Below are positions 35,287 through 44,662 of a stretch of DNA of 64,000 bases, one piece after another. The position numbers were made by a program, and so were the translations under genes. The stretch covers positions 17,107-81,106 of the forward strand of contig DVMC01000066.1 in the NCBI GenBank assembly GCA_018715165.1, in the 5' to 3' direction. Each line of letters opens with the position of its first letter. Positions within the stretch are counted from its first letter, which is position 1. Below the pieces are notes generated by a model. That model was not told the DNA's origin, did no database searches, and saw only the letters and a list, made by a program, of their open reading frames with translations. The DNA is from Limiplasma pullistercoris (GTDB lineage Bacteria; Bacillota; Clostridia; Christensenellales; Aristaeellaceae).

Positions 35287-36735
35287 TCACGTCTTTTCCA
35301 GCGGCAGGCAGGCGGTGAACGTGGTTCCCGCCCCCACCTTGCTGCGCACCTTGAGGTGCCCGCCGTGCGCCGTCACGATGATGCGCGCGATGCTAAGTCC
35401 CAGCCCGTGCCCGCTGGTCTGTGATTTCCGGGCCTCGTCGCAGCGGTAGAAACGGTCGAATACCTTGGGCAGGTCCTCGGCGGAAATGCCCGCGCCGGTA
35501 TCCGTGACGCTCAGGTAACAGGTGCGGCTGTCGCGCCTGACCCCCAGGGTGATGCTGCCGCCCGCGGGCGTGTATTTGATGGCATTGTCCACCAGAATGC
35601 GCATCAGCTGCTTGATCATGCCCTTGTCGGCGCTCACCCGTGCGTTCTGCGCGGGGCTGAGCTCGAAGCGGTGTGCGGATGAGAGAAGCTTGGCCTCGCG
35701 GTGCACCTCGCTCATCACCTCCAGCGGGTCGAACACCTCCATTTCCAGCATAAGCGTCTTTTTGTCGTGCCGGGCCAGGAACAAAAGGCGCTCCACCAGT
35801 TCCTTCATGCTGGCGGCCTCCTGCGAGATGGCGCTGATGCCCTCGTCAAGCACGGCCTTGTCGGTCTTGCCCCAGCGCTCCAGCATGCCCACATAGCCCT
35901 GGATGACCGCAATGGGCGTGCGCAGCTCATGAGAGGCGTCGCTGACGAACTGCTTCTGGCTGTTGTAGCTGAGTTCGATGCGGTCCAGCATGCCGTTGAT
36001 GACCAACGCCAGGTCCTTGAGCTCGTTTTTTGCACCCTCCACGCTGATGCGGTCGCTCAAGTTGTTGGCGCTGAGGGCCGCGGCGGTCTCGGCCATGTCG
36101 GTGATGGGCTTGAGCACGCGGCGGTTCAGCCGGTCCCTGTGCGTAAGGAAATAGCCCACGCGGTACAAATCCAGGCACACCAGCACCCAGAACAGGATGT
36201 TCATCTGATAGAGGAGGTCGTCCACGGGCCAGGCCGCCGCCACGCCCCCGTCCATGGTATCGACATAGAGCATCACGCGCCGCTGCCCGTCCTTTTCCAC
36301 ATCGGAAAACAGCAGCGCCAGCCGCTGCGCCATTCCCGCCAGACCGCCTTCGTAGGCCTGCGGCAGCAGATACGCCTCCGTAAAGGGGAGAGCGGCGAGT
36401 TGTTCCTGGGCATAGACGCCGTCCTGCGCGGGCGTCATGGCGGCCAACGCATCCAGCGAGCGGCTCACCGCGGGCCATTGCGCCACGCACAGGGCCAGCA
36501 TCGCCGCTGCCAGCACCGGCAGGGTGGTCCGCAAAAGCTGCCCTGAAAAGTGCAGCGCGATGCGCAGCGTAAGCGACAGCCGCAGATTGCTCAAAAGCCG
36601 GACCAGCGTGCCATGCACCGCGCGGGAAAAACGATCGAAGCCGTTTTCCCCGCTGTCTTTGCGCTTGGCCGCGCCCAGGGGCCAGCCTGTGTCCTGCGCG
36701 TCTTTTTTCTGCTTTTGGGCGGTTTTCTTACTCAT
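35287..36735 (-). CDS. Sensor histidine kinase
   Basis: A 482-residue membrane kinase. After a Lys-rich cytoplasmic start come a transmembrane segment at about 70-90 and an extracytoplasmic sensor of about 80-90 residues, then a second segment (ILFWVLVCLDLYRVGYFL). A HAMP domain (VLKPITDMAETAAALSANNL) leads to the dimerisation helix with phospho-His269 in SHELRTP. The ATPase boxes are DNAIKYTP (N), DTGAGIS (G1) and GHGLGLSI (G2). The start overlaps the stop of the response regulator by 8 nt, so both are co-translated. The stimulus is unknown; it converges on capA with only 10 nt between stops. Confidence 0.94.
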   Translation of the reverse strand: MSKKTAQKQKKDAQDTGWPLGAAKRKDSGENGFDRFSRAVHGTLVRLLSNLRLSLTLRIALHFSGQLLRTTLPVLAAAMLALCVAQWPAVSRSLDALAAMTPAQDGVYAQEQLAALPFTEAYLLPQAYEGGLAGMAQRLALLFSDVEKDGQRRVMLYVDTMDGGVAAAWPVDDLLYQMNILFWVLVCLDLYRVGYFLTHRDRLNRRVLKPITDMAETAAALSANNLSDRISVEGAKNELKDLALVINGMLDRIELSYNSQKQFVSDASHELRTPIAVIQGYVGMLERWGKTDKAVLDEGISAISQEAASMKELVERLLFLARHDKKTLMLEMEVFDPLEVMSEVHREAKLLSSAHRFELSPAQNARVSADKGMIKQLMRILVDNAIKYTPAGGSITLGVRRDSRTCYLSVTDTGAGISAEDLPKVFDRFYRCDEARKSQTSGHGLGLSIARIIVTAHGGHLKVRSKVGAGTTFTACLPLEKT

Positions 36736-37408
36736 AGCGGAACATGTAGCCCACCGCACGGATGGTGTGGATGGTTTTGACGCCGAATTTATCGTCGATC
36801 TTCTGGCGCAGGTAACGGATGTATACGTCCACGATGTTGGTGTCGCCCGCGAATTCATAGCCCCAGACGTTGCTGAGCAGCTCGTCGCGCGTGACCGCCG
36901 CGCCCTCGTGCTGCCAGAGATAGTTGAGCAGGTCAAATTCCTTCTTGGTCAGCATGATGGGCTCGCCGTCAAAACTGGCGCCATAGCTGGCCGGCTCGAT
37001 GCGCAGCTTGCCCGCCGTGCGCGCACCGGTATCCACGGCGCGGTCCGCGCGGTGCTTCTTCAGGTTCACGCGGATGCGGGCCAGCAGCTCCTCGATGGCG
37101 AAGGGCTTGGTCATGTAGTCGTCCGCGCCCATGTCCAACCCCATCACCTTGTCGCTCACGTCGTCCTTGGCGGTGAGCATGATGATGGGCACATCGCTGG
37201 TCTGCCGAAGGCGGCGGCACACCTCGATGCCGCTTAGCTCCGGCAGCATCAGGTCCAGAATCAGCAAATCGGGCTGCCAGCTTTCGCACAGCGTAAGCCC
37301 CGTGCGCCCGTCATGCGCCGCCTGCACCTCGTACCCCTCGTGCTCCAGCTCCAGCGTCACAAAGCGGGCGATTTTTACCTCGTCCTCAACGATCAGAATC
37401 TTGCTCAT
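36728..37408 (-). CDS. OmpR family response regulator
   Basis: A 226-residue DNA-binding regulator. The receiver domain has the acidic pair E8/D9, phospho-acceptor Asp52 in LLILDLMLPELSG and the Lys of MLTAKDD. The C-terminal winged helix carries LTKKEFDLLNYLWQHEGAAVTRDELLSNVWG and the ArlR/CssR-like ending NIVDVYIRYLRQKID. ATG 37408 follows GAGGAG. It forms a two-component pair with the downstream kinase. Target genes cannot be read from the sequence. Confidence 0.95.
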   Translation of the reverse strand: MSKILIVEDEVKIARFVTLELEHEGYEVQAAHDGRTGLTLCESWQPDLLILDLMLPELSGIEVCRRLRQTSDVPIIMLTAKDDVSDKVMGLDMGADDYMTKPFAIEELLARIRVNLKKHRADRAVDTGARTAGKLRIEPASYGASFDGEPIMLTKKEFDLLNYLWQHEGAAVTRDELLSNVWGYEFAGDTNIVDVYIRYLRQKIDDKFGVKTIHTIRAVGYMFRYE

Positions 37409-37446
37409 AGCGCGCTCCTCATCCCCCTGTTTTGATAAGCAGGCCA

Positions 37447-37472
37447 AAAGGGTCCCTGGTCCGGGACCCTTT
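37447..37472 (-). terminator. Terminator-like hairpin after the DUF4342 gene
   Basis: AAAGGGTCCC and GGGACCCTTT form a 10-bp stem with a 6-nt loop, 5 nt after the stop of the DUF4342 gene. On the minus strand the stem ends in TTTT then GG, a short U-tract, so some read-through into the two-component genes is possible. Confidence 0.55.
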
Positions 37473-37476
37473 GGAT

Positions 37477-38109
37477 TCAGCGGATATCGGCCTCGTGATA
37501 GCCATCGCCGTCATCCCGCACGTCCACGCTGCCGCCGTCCGGAAATTGCACGTTCACGGGGCGCGTGCCGCTGGCGGCGCTTTCGGTGCGCGGCGGGGGC
37601 GTAGGGCGGTCCTTGGGCTCCTCCTGCGGGTGCTCCTGGGATTTGCCGCCGCTCTGGGAGAACTGCTGGGCGAAGCTGGACACGGTATGCTGCACGTTTT
37701 CCTTGGCATTTTTGACCATGCTGTCAAATGTTTCGGAGGAAAACTCGCGGCTGTCCCGGTCGATGTTGATGCGGTAGCCCAGCGCCAGGGATACGATCAG
37801 CCCGATGATGAAGATGTGCGGCGCGGTGATCAGCGTGAGCAGCACAAAAAGCGAGCTGAGGTTCACCACCACGGCCTCGTCCTTGCGCACGCGCAGCCGG
37901 AGGCGGTAGAGAAAGGTGAACACGCCCTTGGCACCTTTGCCCGCGTCGCTGGAGGCGGGGCCGGTCTTGAGCCGTCCGTTTTTCTCCAAGTCCACCAGCG
38001 CCCTGGCCAGGCTGCCGTTGTGATACTCCAGCAGGTTGACGGCCTCTTCATAGGAGATGCCACTCTTCTGCCGTAGAATTTCGATGTCCTCAAAGGTGTA
38101 CTTTGCCAT
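37477..38109 (-). CDS. DUF4342 membrane protein
   Basis: A 210-residue protein. The N-terminal ~50 residues (FEDIEILRQKSGISYEEAVNLLEYHNGSLARALVDLEKNG) are a UBA-like helical DUF4342 domain. One or two hydrophobic segments follow at about 88-118, then a Pro/Glu/Ser-rich tail with VNVQFPDGGSVDVRDDGDGYHEADIR. The function of DUF4342 proteins is unknown. GGAGG is 7-8 nt before the ATG. It lies upstream of the response regulator on the same strand, so a functional link with the two-component system is possible but untested. Confidence 0.75.
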   Translation of the reverse strand: MAKYTFEDIEILRQKSGISYEEAVNLLEYHNGSLARALVDLEKNGRLKTGPASSDAGKGAKGVFTFLYRLRLRVRKDEAVVVNLSSLFVLLTLITAPHIFIIGLIVSLALGYRINIDRDSREFSSETFDSMVKNAKENVQHTVSSFAQQFSQSGGKSQEHPQEEPKDRPTPPPRTESAASGTRPVNVQFPDGGSVDVRDDGDGYHEADIR

Positions 38110-38152
38110 GCTTCCTGCCTCCTTGCGTCGTCCCTTGGAAGCGATCGGCGCG

Positions 38153-38263
38153 CCGGAAAGGCTCGGAGGGCCTGCGGGCCCTCCAAACTTTCCGGAAGGG
38201 TTTTGCCGCGCGCTGGTCGTTCTCCTGGGAACGATGTCATCTTACCACAATTCCGGCCGGAAT
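38153..38263 (-). promoter_or_regulatory. Structured leader of the DUF4342 gene
   Basis: The 202-nt gap holds a two-tier hairpin: outer CCGGAAAG/CTTTCCGG and inner GGAGGGCC/GGCCCTCC (38153-38195). Further upstream is the 14-bp palindrome ATTCCGGCCGGAAT (38250-38263) near a possible -10 (TAAGAT on the minus strand) without a clear -35. It could instead be a terminator of the VWA operon read-out region on the other strand; the role is uncertain. Confidence 0.35.
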
Positions 38264-38311
38264 GCTTGAGGATTTTGCAAGAGCTTCATGAGAAAATGAT
38301 GAGATTTCGAA

Positions 38312-41002
38312 TCATTTTTGCTTTCGCGCCGCCTTGGCGGCAAGCAGCGCGTCGGCGGTGTCCTGCGCGGCCTTGCGGCGCTTGTGTCCGTCGTCCTGCG
38401 CACGGCGCCTGTCAGATCCGTATGTTCCGGCGGGACGCGGGTCCTTGGGCCGCTCCTCCCGTCCGGCGCGGCGGCGCGTCACGGCGGCTAACGCCTCCTC
38501 CCAGGAGAGCTTGCGCAGCGCGATGTCCATCCCCAGCAGCGCGAGCGCCAGCCACAGAAGCATCGGGCGCAGCGCCGTCCGCCCCGTTGCCGGGGATACG
38601 GGCGTCGCCCAGAAATCCGCCTCGCCTGTCAGCACGCGACCGCCCGTGCGGGCCGCGAGTTCCTCCAGGCTTTGGTCCGGCTGCACGCGCAGGTCATACT
38701 CCCCGGAGAAGCCGCACACCGCGCCGCCTTCCTGCGCATGCACGGTTCCATCCCCGCCCGTATAGGTGACGCGCACGGCATAAGCGCCCTCCTGCGCAGA
38801 GGATAGCTCGCCCTCGTATTGACCGGGCGCGGTTTCATCGAGGCGAAGGGTCTCCTGCGTGCCGTCGGGCAACGTCACGGCGGCCTCCGTCGCGCCCGAA
38901 GCGGCCTGCGCCAGCGTATAACGGATGTGCACCGCCCCGTCCTTAGCCTGCGCAGTCAATTCACCCTCGCGCTGCGCGCCGGGAAGCAGGCGGGAAAGCA
39001 CGCCGCCGAAGAAACGCGGCGCATCCTGCCAGGCCATGAAGGCGGCGGTCCACGCCCCCTCCACATCGCTGGTCCAGGCGGCCACCTTGCCGGCGCCCGC
39101 GTTCCACCACGAAAGCAGCGGGTCCTCGGTATCGCTGGCCAGCGTCACGGTCGCGGTGGGCTTTTCCGCGGCGCACAGATAACCGTCCACCTGCGGCAGT
39201 CCATCGAAACCGGACAGCGTCTGCGCTTCGAGGATCACGGGCGTAAAGGTATGGTTTTTCACATAGCTGTCGCTCACCAGCATGGTTTCCTTGGTAAAGA
39301 TCTTGGGAATGCTGTCGAACTCGCCCACCTCATAGGCGCGTCCTCCCCCCAGTGTGGACAAGAGGCGCATCAGCTGCGCATTGGCGTCGGTGCCCACGGC
39401 CACGGTGGTCAGCGTGATGCCGGACCTTTGCATCGCCAGGGCGATGTCCTGAAAGCCCGTATCGGCGGGCTGGCCGTCAGAGAGAAAGATGACGTGTTTC
39501 TGGGGCGTCTGGGCGGCCTGCAGCACGCGGTAGGCCTCATCCAGCGCGGAATAGAAAGCCGTGCCGCCGTCTGCGCGCAAAGTTCCGATCAGGCTCTGCA
39601 CATCCTCCAGGCTGCTCACGCTCTGGAAGGGCACCACCCATTTGGCCGTATCGTCGAAGCCGATCACGCCGATGTTGTCGCGTTCGCTCAGCACCTCCAC
39701 GGCGCTCATGGCGGCTTCCTTGGCCGCTTCGATGCGCGAAGCGCCAAACTGCCCGCTGGTCATGCTGCCTGATTTGTCGATACAGATCACCAGCGACAGG
39801 GCCGGCATGCGCTGCTTGTTGCGCACGTCGATGGTCACGGGCAGGAGCGCTTCAAGGTCCGTACCCCGATAGCCGCCCAGGGCGTAGCTGGTATCGCCGC
39901 CCAGCACCAGCAGGCCGCGTCCCAGCGTGCGGACGGCCTGGTCCAGCGCCTGCCACTGCTTCTGCGCGGCGGCGGCATAATCGATGTTGTTGAGCACCAC
40001 CGCGTCATAGGCCAGGTAGCCGTCCGCGCCGGAGGGCATGGCCGCAGGGCGGATGCGCTCCACCCGCATGCCGGATGCGGAGAACAGCTTTTCCGCCGTG
40101 CCGGCTTCCTCCACCAGCAGTACGTTTGGCGCGCCCAGCACGCGCGCGTAGGCCGCAAGGCGGTTGTTCTGGCTCTGCGTATCCTCCCCGCTGACCAACC
40201 GCGCCTCATAGGTGACCACGCCGGTCTTTTGTGCCACGAGGGAAAAGGCATAGCGGTTTTCCCCGGCCTTGAGCGATACCTCGCGGGTGTCGGTGGCCTC
40301 GCCGTTCTGGTACAGAACCAGCGTGGCCGTCATGTCCGCATTCGCGTCGATGGTGACGGAAAGGGGCACCGCCTGTCCCTCGTATGCCTCGGCGGGAGCG
40401 GTCAGCTCGCTGATCTGAGCATCCGGTCCCGATGCGGTCTCCAGCGGCAGCACGTCCACGCGCACGCCTGCGGCGGCCAACAGGTCCACCGTGGAGGCGG
40501 ACAGATCCGCCTTGCCATCGCTGATCACGGTCATGCCGCCGCTTCCGCCGCTTGGCAGAAGGGCCGCCGCCAGACGCAGCGCGCCGTCCAGGTCGCTGCC
40601 CGACCGGTCCACGCTGGCGCTCACGCCCGAAAAGGCGGGCTCATCCCCGGCAGGCGTATCCACCATGGCGTCCGCCCCGAAGGCGATCACGCCCGCTTCC
40701 TGCCCCAGCGGCAGGCGCGCGAGCGCACGGCTGACCCCTTCCTCCGCCTGCGCGTGAAGCTGGCGGATGGAATCCGACACATCCATCACGACCCACCTTT
40801 GCGCCGCGCCCGACGTGGTCAGGACCGATGGACCGGCCACGGCCAGCGCCAGCACAAGGCACAGAAACAGGCGCGCGCAGAGCGTGACCCGCCTGCGCAA
40901 CGACCCGCGGCGCACCCGGTAGCGGCGGTCGATCAGCCATACCGCGGCCAGGCCCAGCGGAATCAGCGCCAGGGCCCAGAGCGATTCAAATGCCAGTCCC
41001 AC
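38312..41002 (-). CDS. Membrane VWA-domain protein with two MIDAS motifs
   Basis: An 896-residue protein, last gene of the eight-gene operon. Two N-terminal transmembrane segments (about 5-24 and 42-60) precede a first VWA-like domain with MDVSDSIRQ near residue 73 and a LNNIDYAA/LLVLGGDTSYALGGY region resembling glutamine-amidotransferase-like folds. A second VWA domain carries VICIDKSGSM with D409. Ig-like segments follow, then a C-terminal transmembrane segment (LLWLALALLGMDIAL) and a basic tail. VWA domains bind protein partners through a metal ion. GTG 41002 is the start, 7 nt from GGGAGGTG and overlapping the upstream gene by 17 nt. Partner and process are unknown. Confidence 0.82.
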   Translation of the reverse strand: MGLAFESLWALALIPLGLAAVWLIDRRYRVRRGSLRRRVTLCARLFLCLVLALAVAGPSVLTTSGAAQRWVVMDVSDSIRQLHAQAEEGVSRALARLPLGQEAGVIAFGADAMVDTPAGDEPAFSGVSASVDRSGSDLDGALRLAAALLPSGGSGGMTVISDGKADLSASTVDLLAAAGVRVDVLPLETASGPDAQISELTAPAEAYEGQAVPLSVTIDANADMTATLVLYQNGEATDTREVSLKAGENRYAFSLVAQKTGVVTYEARLVSGEDTQSQNNRLAAYARVLGAPNVLLVEEAGTAEKLFSASGMRVERIRPAAMPSGADGYLAYDAVVLNNIDYAAAAQKQWQALDQAVRTLGRGLLVLGGDTSYALGGYRGTDLEALLPVTIDVRNKQRMPALSLVICIDKSGSMTSGQFGASRIEAAKEAAMSAVEVLSERDNIGVIGFDDTAKWVVPFQSVSSLEDVQSLIGTLRADGGTAFYSALDEAYRVLQAAQTPQKHVIFLSDGQPADTGFQDIALAMQRSGITLTTVAVGTDANAQLMRLLSTLGGGRAYEVGEFDSIPKIFTKETMLVSDSYVKNHTFTPVILEAQTLSGFDGLPQVDGYLCAAEKPTATVTLASDTEDPLLSWWNAGAGKVAAWTSDVEGAWTAAFMAWQDAPRFFGGVLSRLLPGAQREGELTAQAKDGAVHIRYTLAQAASGATEAAVTLPDGTQETLRLDETAPGQYEGELSSAQEGAYAVRVTYTGGDGTVHAQEGGAVCGFSGEYDLRVQPDQSLEELAARTGGRVLTGEADFWATPVSPATGRTALRPMLLWLALALLGMDIALRKLSWEEALAAVTRRRAGREERPKDPRPAGTYGSDRRRAQDDGHKRRKAAQDTADALLAAKAARKQK

Positions 41003-42767
41003 GGCGGCTCACCTCCCATTCCAGCAGCATCACGGCAAACAGCGCCGCAAGCACCCAGCCGGTCCACTCGCGGTAGCTGGATGTATCCCGCGCCTGCGCG
41101 CCCTCCGTGGATGCGGGCACCGTCAGGGTGTCGCTTTCCTCCGGCGGAATGTGCAAGGCAAACGCCGTTTCCCGCACCTGTCCATCCGCCAGGGTTTCCA
41201 CGAGACGGTACACGCCGGGCGCGTCCGTATCGGCAAAGTCGGTTCCCTCCAGAGCGATCTGCTGTCCATCCGGCGTCTCCACCCATGCGGACTCGCTGCG
41301 CGCGTCCAGCGCAAACGAAACGGGCGCGCCGCAGCCGGTCGCCTCCACGGAAGCGGCCGCGTCCGGCAGAAGCCAGGAAAGCAGGTTTTGCACCATCACC
41401 GGAAAGTCCGCCTTGAGGGGCAGGTTGCTGTCATGCAGGTCGAAGCCCAGCGCAGCCGCGCGCCGTCCCTCGCCTTCGGACAGGGCCAGCAGCGTCTCGC
41501 CGCCCGAAAGCAGCACGGGCGTGCCTCCCGCAAGCGGTCTGAAGGAACGGATGGCCACGTCCGTAAGCAGCAGATGCTCACAGATCTCCGCCGCTTCCGC
41601 GTCCACGGCAGCGCGCAGGGTTCCTCCGTCCCCCTGCACGGCCTCGCCGGGCGTGATGCCCAAAATCGGCTCCGGCGGATTCACGGCCCAGATGGCCCCC
41701 GTCTCCGGCAGGGCTTCCGGCAAAACGCCATCATAGATATACAGATCGCATCCGGCGGCGGCCTGCGCATCCTGCGAACCGGCCAGCACCAGATTGAGTT
41801 CCGGCCGAAGGCGAAGCGCCTCCTCCAGAAACACGTTCCCCTCCGTCACCAGCAGAGCCGTATACTGCCGCCGGCTCTGCTCCACAGCCCAGCGCGTATC
41901 GTCCACGGCCAGCGCGCCGCCGGGCGATACGCGCGCCATGGCGCTGCGCGTGCCCTCCGGCACGGTCAGAAGCACGCCCTGACTCTCCCCGTCGGCCAGC
42001 GAAACGGCGCGCACGTCGCACAGTGCGCCGTCCGCGTAGCACTCCACCTCCACCTGCACATCCCCGCCCCAGCTGACGAGGCGCACAAAGGCCGTGTTTT
42101 CCTCCGGCTGCAGGCTCATGTCCATCAGGCTCACGTTGGGCGCGCTTTCCCCCACCGCGCACAGGTTCGCCTCCGGCGGGATCTCCACGGCGCTGTCGGT
42201 GAACACGTAGATCTCCATGCCGGGCGCCTCGCGCCGCATGGCCGCCGCCAGCGACAACGCACCGGACAGGTCCGCGCCGCCGTTGCCCGCTTCCAGCCCC
42301 CGGATGACGCTTCCGGCCATCGCATGGTCCGTGCTGCGCGACACCAGCGGCGAAAACGACTGACCCGCCGCAAGCACCGTAACCGCATCCCCATCGCGCA
42401 TGCCCTCCAGCAGGCCCAGGGCCTGCCGCTTCGCGTCCTCCAGGCGGGACAGTCCCTCACCGTCCACGGCCTGCATGCTGGCGGACAGGTCGAAAATGAA
42501 CACGCGCTCGCCCCCCAGGCCGCCCGCGGTAACCGGGCGCATCAGCGCAAGCGAAAGCAGCGCCACCATCGCCAGCTGCAGCCACAGAAGCAGCTGGCTC
42601 CTAAGCCGCTGAAACGGCCGGTTCTGACGGGTGCGTTCCTCGGTTTTTTTCCACAAAACCAGGCTCGGCACCGGTGTGCGCCGGGCCTTCCTTTTGAGCA
42701 AATACAGCGCGATCACCGGCAGGACGCCAAGAAACGCCCACGCTCCCGCGGGATTCAGCCATTCCAT
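40986..42767 (-). CDS. BatA-type membrane protein with VWA domain
   Basis: A 593-residue protein. The N-terminal BatA domain (PF07584) has MEWLNPAGAWAFLGVLPVIALYLL, a basic loop PVPSLVLWKK and a second membrane segment LLLWLQLAMVALLSLALM. A VWA domain follows with the metal site FIFDLSASM at about 91-99. A long extracellular-type region with Ig-like strands and a C-terminal transmembrane helix (GWVLAALFAVMLLEW) complete it. This matches the membrane partner usually found with MoxR and DUF58 genes, for example in bat operons. It ends 17 nt inside the next VWA gene. Confidence 0.85.
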   Translation of the reverse strand: MEWLNPAGAWAFLGVLPVIALYLLKRKARRTPVPSLVLWKKTEERTRQNRPFQRLRSQLLLWLQLAMVALLSLALMRPVTAGGLGGERVFIFDLSASMQAVDGEGLSRLEDAKRQALGLLEGMRDGDAVTVLAAGQSFSPLVSRSTDHAMAGSVIRGLEAGNGGADLSGALSLAAAMRREAPGMEIYVFTDSAVEIPPEANLCAVGESAPNVSLMDMSLQPEENTAFVRLVSWGGDVQVEVECYADGALCDVRAVSLADGESQGVLLTVPEGTRSAMARVSPGGALAVDDTRWAVEQSRRQYTALLVTEGNVFLEEALRLRPELNLVLAGSQDAQAAAGCDLYIYDGVLPEALPETGAIWAVNPPEPILGITPGEAVQGDGGTLRAAVDAEAAEICEHLLLTDVAIRSFRPLAGGTPVLLSGGETLLALSEGEGRRAAALGFDLHDSNLPLKADFPVMVQNLLSWLLPDAAASVEATGCGAPVSFALDARSESAWVETPDGQQIALEGTDFADTDAPGVYRLVETLADGQVRETAFALHIPPEESDTLTVPASTEGAQARDTSSYREWTGWVLAALFAVMLLEWEVSRRGTGI

Positions 42768-42792
42768 CGCGTCTTATTCCCCCTCTTGTGAA

Positions 42793-43647
42793 TCAGGCGA
42801 CCAGCCCGGCGGCGCTAAGCGCGCGGATGAGCTGGTCCTCAAACGGCTCCTCCGGTATGATCAGGCCATGGCACACCCCCCGCGCCCGACAGAAGGCGGC
42901 CACCTCCTCCACATAGGCGCGCGCGGTTTCGCGGTAGCGCCGCAGCGCCTCGTAGCCTCCGGCGGTGAGGAAGCGCTCACCCGTCTCGCTGTCTACCAGC
43001 TCGGCCGTGTCCTCCAGCTGCGGGTCCCACTCGGCGGCGCTCCACACCTGCAGGACGGAGGTTTCCTGCTTGCGGTACAACAGCGAGAGCACGGCCTGCT
43101 CCCAGCCGTCCAGCAGGTCGCCGATGAGCACGGACGCACCCCTGCCGCCCGCGAGCCTCATAGCCGGCACGGCGGTTTCAATCATCGCGCGCCCCTGGGG
43201 CCGCGTACCCTCCAGAAAGGCGGACAGCTCCGGGTAACAGTGTCGGCCCCGGAGCGGGCGCGTATGCCGCTCTCCCCCGCCGCCCAGGGTATGCACCGTC
43301 ACGCTGTCGCCGCCGCACAGGCACAGGTAGCCCAGCGTCTGCGCCAGCTGGCACGCAGGCTCCCATTTGCCGAAATCCATGGAGGCGCTCGCGTCCACGA
43401 TCAGATGGACGCGCTGCTCCTGCTCCTCCATGAACAGCTTCAAAAACAGCTTTTCAAAGCGCGCGTAGGCGTTCCAGTCCACGCGGCGGATGTCGTCGCC
43501 CGCCGCGTATTCGCGGAAGTCCGAAAACTCCACGCTGCTGCCCAGCGCGCGCGAACGCCGCAGTCCCCCCGAACCGCCCGACGCCGGATGGCGCATGCGC
43601 AGGGCCAAAGCGTCCAGGCGCTTCAGAAACGAATCGCTCAGCATCAT
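42793..43647 (-). CDS. DUF58 domain protein
   Basis: A 284-residue soluble protein of the DUF58 family (PF01882), known companions of MoxR ATPases and with a VWA-like fold. The family signature is SSVEFSDFREYAAGDDIRRVDWNAYAR at about 35-65, followed by a MIDAS-like VDASASM. No membrane segment is seen, unlike many DUF58 proteins that have two. ATG 43647 is preferred because GGGAGAGG ends 6 nt upstream; ATG 43653 directly abuts it. It lies 17 nt after the MoxR stop. Confidence 0.9.
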   Translation of the reverse strand: MMLSDSFLKRLDALALRMRHPASGGSGGLRRSRALGSSVEFSDFREYAAGDDIRRVDWNAYARFEKLFLKLFMEEQEQRVHLIVDASASMDFGKWEPACQLAQTLGYLCLCGGDSVTVHTLGGGGERHTRPLRGRHCYPELSAFLEGTRPQGRAMIETAVPAMRLAGGRGASVLIGDLLDGWEQAVLSLLYRKQETSVLQVWSAAEWDPQLEDTAELVDSETGERFLTAGGYEALRRYRETARAYVEEVAAFCRARGVCHGLIIPEEPFEDQLIRALSAAGLVA

Positions 43648-43664
43648 GCTCATCCTCTCCCGCT

Positions 43665-44645
43665 TCAGCCGCGCGGAAGCTGCTTAAGCAGCGCGGCGAT
43701 CACGCCTTCCACCGTTTCGCCCTGCGCCATGCCCTCGAAGCTCAGGGCGATGCGGTGCCTGAGGCATGCGGGCGCAACGGCTTCGATGTCCTCAAAGGCT
43801 ACGTTGTAGCGCCCGTTCATCAGCGCGCGGGCGCGTGAGGTGGCTATCAGCGCCTGCGCCGCGCGCGGGCTGGCTCCAAAGCGCACGCAACGGCGCACCA
43901 GCTCCGGGCTCTGGTCCAGTTCGGGATGCGTGGCCAATACCAGCCGCAGCGCGAAATCGCGCACAGCCTGCGCCACGGGCACCTCCTGCGCCACTGCGCG
44001 CAGGCCCATGAGCGTCTCCGCATTGGCGACGCACCCGGCATGGCTGGTCTGGGGCATGGTGGTCAGTCCCACGATTTCCGCCAGCTCTTCCAGCGTTGGG
44101 AAATCCACCAGGATTTTCAGCATGAAGCGGTCCAGCTGCGCCTCCGGCAGAGGGTAGGTGCCCTCCTGCTCCATGGGGTTCTGCGTGGCCAGCACGAAGT
44201 AGGGCTCCGAAAGCGCATGCGTTTCGCCGCCCACGGTGACGGAGTGCTCCTGCATGGCTTCCAGCAGCGCCGCCTGCGTTTTGGGCGTAGCGCGGTTGAT
44301 TTCGTCCGCCAGCACGATGGAGGCGAACAGCGGTCCCTTGCGAAAGCGGAACTCGTTGCCTGCGTCGGTCTTGACGATGATGTTGGTGCCGGTGATATCG
44401 GCGGGCATCAGGTCGGGCGTGAACTGGATGCGGCTGAACGGCAGGTCGAACACGCTGGAGAGCGTGCGCACCAAGCGCGTCTTGCCCAGGCCCGGCACGC
44501 CCTCCAGCAGCACGTTGCCGCCCGCGATCAGCGCGGTGAGCAGCTGCTCCACCACGCGCTCCTGACCGATGATCTCCTTGGCAATTTCGGCCCTGATGGC
44601 CTGTACTGTATCAAAAAAGGACTCGATCTGCTCCTGTGGAATCAT
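43665..44645 (-). CDS. MoxR family AAA+ ATPase
   Basis: A 326-residue AAA+ ATPase thought to act as a chaperone for VWA-domain proteins. Walker A is EGVPGLGKT at about 48-56, the conserved FSRIQFTPDLMPADITG follows, Walker B is VLADEINRA and sensor 1 is LATQNPMEQEGTYPLPEAQLDRF. The C-terminal lid has SPRAAQALIATSRARALMNGR. ATG 44645 is 9 nt after AGGAGG. In the operon it stands between the coiled-coil membrane protein and DUF58. Confidence 0.95.
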   Translation of the reverse strand: MIPQEQIESFFDTVQAIRAEIAKEIIGQERVVEQLLTALIAGGNVLLEGVPGLGKTRLVRTLSSVFDLPFSRIQFTPDLMPADITGTNIIVKTDAGNEFRFRKGPLFASIVLADEINRATPKTQAALLEAMQEHSVTVGGETHALSEPYFVLATQNPMEQEGTYPLPEAQLDRFMLKILVDFPTLEELAEIVGLTTMPQTSHAGCVANAETLMGLRAVAQEVPVAQAVRDFALRLVLATHPELDQSPELVRRCVRFGASPRAAQALIATSRARALMNGRYNVAFEDIEAVAPACLRHRIALSFEGMAQGETVEGVIAALLKQLPRG

Positions 44646-44662
44646 GCCCCGTATCCTCCTCA

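Noticed and set aside
41151..42791. 546-codon plus-strand frame opposite the BatA-type gene
   Set aside because: No plausible start signal and no recognisable domain; antisense shadow.
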